Assembly (NCBI GenBank): GCA_021204715.1 | Contig: JAJPYW010000139.1 | Location: 1 to 10,254 of the forward strand | Source of the DNA: Prevotellaceae bacterium | Lineage (GTDB): Bacteria; Bacteroidota; Bacteroidia; Bacteroidales; Bacteroidaceae | Direction: 5' to 3' | DNA: 10,254 nt | In this document: positions 6,027-10,254 of the stretch, in pieces | Position numbering within the stretch: the first letter of the stretch is position 1 | Layout: every line of letters begins with the position of its first letter | The notes under the pieces: generated by a model | What the model was told of the DNA's origin: nothing | Database searches by the model: none | What the model saw: only the letters and a program-made list of their open reading frames with translations | Translations under genes and position numbers: made by a program

Positions 6027-7658
6027 TCAATAACCTTCGTTCTGTACATAAAGGCCGGGAACCGCCTCTTGCTGTATAAGAGGAATCGCATATAAATAAC
6101 GTCCTGTCTTGACATTATTTACATCTGTTCCGGAAGGATTCCTGTAGCTATTGAACATATTTATAATTGTCGATTGCCATTCACCGTAACGAACTATATC
6201 AAACCAACGGACACCTTCGCCCGCCAATTCCACGCGCCGTTCACGCTTGATATATGACAGCGCTTCCTCGGCGGTCGACGCGGTTTCAGCATCGCAACCG
6301 GCACGTGTCCTTATCTTGTTCACATACTCCATAGCCGAAGAGATATTTCCTTCATTTGCCAAAATCTCGGCATACAGCAACATCATATCTTCTATACGGA
6401 TAACCGGGAAATTAACAGGCCAATCATCGTAATCGGTCAATTCCGTCTCGTCAAAAGACATACCTAATTCAGCTAATTTGGGCTTGCTGGGAAGATACTT
6501 ATAAAACATTGTCTTTACATACACAGAATCGACTGCGCCATTGGCATGTACAATGGTATCTTTCGTATTAGAATAAGCATTATAATTGGTTTCGGCCTCA
6601 TATCCTTCAAGTGTGGTAAATCCTAATCCCCGCCCATCTTTTTCACCGGTGGAATAGGTACGCTCGAATTCGTATGCCAAATGTTTCTCCACATAGATGG
6701 AATTACCATATAACCTGATAGTAGTATAAGAAGTAGGAAGACCGGGGCTCATATTGAATATCATATTATTTCGTTGTTCGCCTATTCTGTACTGAATGGC
6801 AAAAATGGAATACTTATTATAATATTCTGTACTGGGCATCCATTGTTTTCTCCATTCGGTAATGTCGGGAGCCCAATAGTCATCCTCATACGCCAAAACA
6901 GCTTGTAATTGGGTTTTTGCCAAAGAAGTGGCATTGGAATCATTGTAGGGGAAACCTGCAAGTGTTGTATAAACACGCGCCAACATTGCCATGGCCGCAA
7001 CCTTATCGACACGTCCCTCGGAAGAAACAGAGTTTCCATCAGAATCTACCATACCACTCTTCTGGGGCAACTTGTCGATAGCCTCTTCCAAATCAGGAAT
7101 AACAATCGCGTCGATAATCTCACGAGGAGCAGATTGCGTCACCGAATTGGCTTCCGACGGAGACAACGGCGCGTCCACCAATGGGACATTCCCCCAAAGA
7201 CGTGTCAATTCAAAGTAGCACCACCCTCTTAAGAAATGCACCTCGCCCAAGAACTGGTCTTTGATGCTTTCATTATCAAAATTACACTTTTCGATTGCCT
7301 CCAACGCTACATTGGCATCATAGATAACTTTATAGAATAAATTCCAAGTATCGTTGAGCATCCCCAAATCATCCGTTACACGAAATGTTCCTATTTCAGA
7401 ATACTCCCTCAATCCGTTTGGTTCCGGATCCACCCAAGCATTGTCAGAACGACATTCTGACATGTGAAGGAATTCATAGTTATTAATCAAACCTATATCA
7501 GAATATACGCCTATGACAGCCTGTTCACACTGGGTGGCAGTTTGAAAGAAATCGTCGGTGGCAAGCAAATCGGCAGGAGCTGTTTCCAAGAAATCACTGC
7601 AAGACACAGTAGACAGTGCTAATGCCCCCATCCATATTATATTTTTAAACTTAATCAT
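6027..7658 (-). CDS. SusD/RagB-family outer-membrane glycan-binding lipoprotein
   Basis: The 543-residue protein has a lipoprotein signal: hydrophobic residues 7-19 and Cys20 in STVSC. SDFLE follows, an acidic stretch like the surface-export signal of Bacteroidota lipoproteins. Family features are the N-terminal TPR-like part, with GEVHFLRGWCYFELTRLWG starting at 138, and the C-terminal RagB part. The latter includes VIRIEDMMLLYAEILAN, the KRERRVELAGEG segment, RWFDIVRYGEW at 484-494 and a C-terminal QNEGY. Length is usual for the family. SusD proteins cap the SusC barrel on the cell surface and hand over oligosaccharides; here the ligand is inferred to be RG-I fragments. The ATG at 7658 is 18 nt after the SusC stop, so the two form one operon. 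The stop is TGA. Codon use is clearly more A/T-rich than in the GH2, PL11 and CE12 genes. The reading frame is intact, unlike that of its SusC partner. Confidence 0.95.
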   Translation of the reverse strand: MIKFKNIIWMGALALSTVSCSDFLETAPADLLATDDFFQTATQCEQAVIGVYSDIGLINNYEFLHMSECRSDNAWVDPEPNGLREYSEIGTFRVTDDLGMLNDTWNLFYKVIYDANVALEAIEKCNFDNESIKDQFLGEVHFLRGWCYFELTRLWGNVPLVDAPLSPSEANSVTQSAPREIIDAIVIPDLEEAIDKLPQKSGMVDSDGNSVSSEGRVDKVAAMAMLARVYTTLAGFPYNDSNATSLAKTQLQAVLAYEDDYWAPDITEWRKQWMPSTEYYNKYSIFAIQYRIGEQRNNMIFNMSPGLPTSYTTIRLYGNSIYVEKHLAYEFERTYSTGEKDGRGLGFTTLEGYEAETNYNAYSNTKDTIVHANGAVDSVYVKTMFYKYLPSKPKLAELGMSFDETELTDYDDWPVNFPVIRIEDMMLLYAEILANEGNISSAMEYVNKIRTRAGCDAETASTAEEALSYIKRERRVELAGEGVRWFDIVRYGEWQSTIINMFNSYRNPSGTDVNNVKTGRYLYAIPLIQQEAVPGLYVQNEGY

Positions 7659-7676
7659 GATCCTATTGTTTTTATA

Positions 7677-10205
7677 TTAGAAATTGACATTGATACCGAA
7701 GGTGAATGTACGGGCATTAGGATAACTGGAATAATCCAAACCCAACGCGCTGGTACCACCCGGTGAAGAACTGGAAGCAGTGTTGGCGGCTTCAGGCGAA
7801 TAACCTCCATAGTAGCCATCCCATTTAGCCAAGTTCTCTATAGACATATAAACACGGGCGTAAGAGATGAAATTGGACTTGAACGGAATCTTGTAACCAA
7901 TCGTCAGATTCTTGATGCGAAGATAATTGGATGAATACAGCCAGCGGGAATCCAAGGTGGTTCCGGTAGTGGAGCTTAAAATGTAAGGAGTGTGTCCGTC
8001 ACCTTGTTCGGTCTCCGACCACCATGCATGCCTCCAACGTCCCAGTACATTGGTAGTGGCGCCCATACTCGGTCTGTCAAACGCACGCCCGAACACGCCG
8101 AAAATCTTACCGCCGGTCTGTGCGGTCAACAAAATAGAGAGGTCAAAATTCTTGTATGTAAATGTATTGGTCATACCGAACACGAATTTAGGATTGGGCT
8201 GTCCCAAATAAGTCTTGTCGTCGGCGTCGACATATCCATTATCGTCTACATCCTGATAGCGGATATCGCCGGGCTTTACGGCCGTTCCATCAAATGTAAC
8301 AGCAGTTCCATTATGAGCCGCGCTATAAGCGTCAATCTCGGCTTGGGTTTTCCATACTCCTACCGCATTATACAAATAAAACGTATTGATGGGTTTTCCC
8401 ACCATGAGCACATTGGAATTCTGGCCACTGGTAAATCCGGAATAAACCGGGGTATTGTCCACGCCCAATGATATAACCTTATTCTTATTATAAGAAATAT
8501 TGAAGGAAGTACTCCAATTGAATCGGCCGATTATGTTTTTCGTGTTCAATTCAATTTCAAGACCTTTGTTGTCGATGTCGCCGAGATTGTCCCAAACGGT
8601 GTCGAAACCGGAGGCGCCCGCTACAGGAACCTCATACAGCAAATCGGAAGTACGCTTGGTATAGTAATCCAACGAAAGTTGAATACGGTTGTTTATAAAT
8701 CCCATATCAATGGCGACATCGGCGCTCTTGGTTTTTTCCCAGCCCAAATCGCTATTTCCCAATGAATATGAACTATAACCCGCTTGTCCGGCATAGTTCA
8801 CACTGCTCATGGCCGCGTATGCGGCAGTGTTGCTGATATTGTTGTTACCGGTCACACCATAACTAACCCTGAACTTTAATGCATTCCACCACGGCATATT
8901 GAAGCTTTTGAAGAATTTCTCATTAGAAATCATCCACCCGCCTGATACGGCCGGGAAGAAGCCCCACTTGTTATCTCCACCGAATATGGAGCAACCATCA
9001 TAACGCAAGCTGGCCGACAACATATACTTCTCATCGTAATTATATTGAATACGGCCGAAGAAAGAGGCCAGATTCTTTTTGGTCTTTTCAGTTACCGTAT
9101 TGGCTGTACTTGTCACCAAAGAACCGTCGAACGAGCCTTGTATCGCATCGTTTGCAAAGGGGCCGGTATAGGTCTGAGTGGTTTCAAAACCTAAATTCTC
9201 ACCCTCGGCAGACGCACCCAACATGACATTAAAAGCATGTTTGTCTATTTCGAAATCGTAATTGGCAACTGCTTGTAACAAGGTTTCCAACGACCTTTCC
9301 GTAGTATGTCCTCCGGTGGATTTCGCGCCTTCGCCCGAAGCCCAGTTGCTGGATGCGGCCGTTGTATAATAAGTGTTGCCGTCTTTGTCGTAAAGCTGTG
9401 CTGACGCGGTAAGTTCTATACTTAAATCCTTGATGGGAGTAATGCGGGCGAACGCGCTTCCCACCATACGTATAGTTCTATTCTCACTCGTGTTGCTTTT
9501 CATATAATAGATAGGACTGGAGACACTGCCTGCCCAATTGTACCTATCATTGCCGTTACAATTCACCATATAGCCTACACCGGGTTCTGACACCGGAACG
9601 GCTGTCAACACGTAGTGCGACTGGGTATCCTTACCATTGGCAAGGCCGGAACCTTTTGTCACTAAATAAGTAGGAGCTAAATTCAAACCAAAAGTAATGT
9701 ATTTGTTAATCTTGGATTCCAAGTTGGTGCGGAAAGAATAACGTTCGTAACCTGTACCGACCGCGATACCGTCTTGTTTCATATAGCCGCCCGAGAACAT
9801 ATAGGAAGTATTGTCACTTCCACCGGAAACACTCAGATTGTAATCTTGTACGGCTGCATTCCGGTAAAAAGCATCTTGCCAGTCAAGCAAACAAAGTTCC
9901 TCGTCATTATTGGTATATGTATGCGAGTTCTGAATATCTTTGCTTAAATACTTAAACCAACGTTCATCAAGGACATAATTATAAGCACCGCTGGAACCCG
10001 CGGCGACACCCATGTTTGCCAAACGCGTCGCGTTATCATCGGCTATGCTGGCATTGGTAATACCATAGTCGGCAGCATCGGCCAAATATTTGGCATCGTT
10101 CCATCTCAATTTGAATTCCATCCACTCTCTTGAGTTCAAGACATCCAATTTCTTCTCCAAGGTTTGCACACCCGCACTGATATTCAACGAAACGGTAGGC
10201 TTGCT
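7677..10205 (-). CDS. SusC/RagA-family TonB-dependent transporter, part downstream of an in-frame stop
   Basis: This open segment of 842 codons covers the end of the plug and the whole beta-barrel of a SusC-like outer-membrane transporter. Recognisable features are SKPTVSLNISAGVQTLEKKLD at its start, FFPAVSGGWMISNEKFF and the FRVSYGVTGNNNISN segment. The conserved GDIRYQDVDDNGYVDADDK, LGQPNPKFVFGMTNTFTY and C-terminal FTFGINVNF follow. Complete family members have about 1000 residues, so roughly 190 N-terminal residues (signal, carboxypeptidase-like domain, most of the plug) should lie beyond the window. The segment begins right after a TAG at 10208-10206. I take that as an interruption, not the end of another gene, because the SusC plug signature continues in the same frame on its other side. 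The TTG at 10187 can be read as a start, but a protein begun there would lack signal peptide and plug. The gene overlaps nothing and is followed by susD after 18 nt. It may be a pseudogene, or the stop may be a sequencing error. Confidence 0.9.
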   Translation of the reverse strand, partial: SKPTVSLNISAGVQTLEKKLDVLNSREWMEFKLRWNDAKYLADAADYGITNASIADDNATRLANMGVAAGSSGAYNYVLDERWFKYLSKDIQNSHTYTNNDEELCLLDWQDAFYRNAAVQDYNLSVSGGSDNTSYMFSGGYMKQDGIAVGTGYERYSFRTNLESKINKYITFGLNLAPTYLVTKGSGLANGKDTQSHYVLTAVPVSEPGVGYMVNCNGNDRYNWAGSVSSPIYYMKSNTSENRTIRMVGSAFARITPIKDLSIELTASAQLYDKDGNTYYTTAASSNWASGEGAKSTGGHTTERSLETLLQAVANYDFEIDKHAFNVMLGASAEGENLGFETTQTYTGPFANDAIQGSFDGSLVTSTANTVTEKTKKNLASFFGRIQYNYDEKYMLSASLRYDGCSIFGGDNKWGFFPAVSGGWMISNEKFFKSFNMPWWNALKFRVSYGVTGNNNISNTAAYAAMSSVNYAGQAGYSSYSLGNSDLGWEKTKSADVAIDMGFINNRIQLSLDYYTKRTSDLLYEVPVAGASGFDTVWDNLGDIDNKGLEIELNTKNIIGRFNWSTSFNISYNKNKVISLGVDNTPVYSGFTSGQNSNVLMVGKPINTFYLYNAVGVWKTQAEIDAYSAAHNGTAVTFDGTAVKPGDIRYQDVDDNGYVDADDKTYLGQPNPKFVFGMTNTFTYKNFDLSILLTAQTGGKIFGVFGRAFDRPSMGATTNVLGRWRHAWWSETEQGDGHTPYILSSTTGTTLDSRWLYSSNYLRIKNLTIGYKIPFKSNFISYARVYMSIENLAKWDGYYGGYSPEAANTASSSSPGGTSALGLDYSSYPNARTFTFGINVNF

Positions 10206-10253
10206 CTATTTACCCGCTTTTGTACTCACAATCACCACACCGTTAGAACCGCG
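10206..10253 (-). pseudogene. SusC plug-domain end with in-frame amber codon
   Basis: Read on the minus strand from 10253, fifteen codons give RGSNGVVIVSTKAGK. This is the signature at the end of the SusC/RagA plug (usually RGANGVVIVTTKKGK). The next codon, 10208-10206, is TAG, and the same frame then continues with SKPTVSLNISAG, as expected for an intact SusC. The position usually holds Lys, Glu or Gln. One base change from AAG, GAG or CAG explains the stop. No insertion or deletion is needed. The rest of the 5' part is outside the window. Confidence 0.85.
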
Positions 10254-10254
10254 A

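Noticed and set aside
10206..10208. Reassignment of TAG to an amino acid
   Set aside because: In all the recognised coding sequence this is the only in-frame TAG, so a point mutation or sequencing error is simpler.

Overview
The window looks like part of a polysaccharide utilization locus (PUL) from a member of the Bacteroidota, probably a gut-type Bacteroidales. The evidence is an adjacent SusC-like/SusD-like pair, a SusD lipoprotein signal, a promoter of the Bacteroidota type (TTTG, 20-nt spacer, TAnnTTTG) and a set of secreted carbohydrate-active enzymes. All recognised genes lie on the minus strand, so transcription runs from high to low coordinates. The species cannot be named from this sequence alone.

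Layout in transcription order. (1) 10253-7677: a SusC-family TonB-dependent outer-membrane transporter whose 5' part lies outside the window. Its frame is broken by an in-frame TAG at 10206-10208, just after the plug-domain signature. (2) 7658-6027: the partner SusD-like surface glycan-binding lipoprotein, starting 18 nt after the SusC stop. (3) 6026-5644: a 383-bp intergenic region with a large inverted repeat after susD, a short coding-like relic on the plus strand, a dyad that could be an operator, and a good promoter reading into the next gene. (4) 5643-2578: a secreted multidomain GH2 glycoside hydrolase. (5) 2577-2260: a repeat-rich spacer with two pairs of tandem repeats and several short hairpins. 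(6) 2259-415: a secreted PL11 rhamnogalacturonan lyase. (7) 388-1: the N-terminal 129 residues of a secreted CE12-type (SGNH) rhamnogalacturonan acetylesterase, cut by the window edge.

PL11 plus CE12 points to the rhamnogalacturonan-I (RG-I) backbone of pectin. The esterase would remove acetyl groups, the lyase would cut the GalA-Rha backbone, the GH2 enzyme would trim beta-linked sugars such as galactose, and SusC/SusD would bind and import oligosaccharides. The family assignments come from sequence; the shared substrate is inferred from context.

The two halves differ in base composition. Hand counts on sample lines give roughly 53-73% GC in the GH2 gene and about 38-43% in susC/susD, with the change in the 5.65-6.03 kb intergenic region. 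With the separate promoter, this suggests a mosaic locus of two transcription units. I found no wholly new system. The observations most worth checking are the nonsense codon in susC, the structured tandem repeats inside the enzyme operon, and the promoter/dyad region before the GH2 gene.
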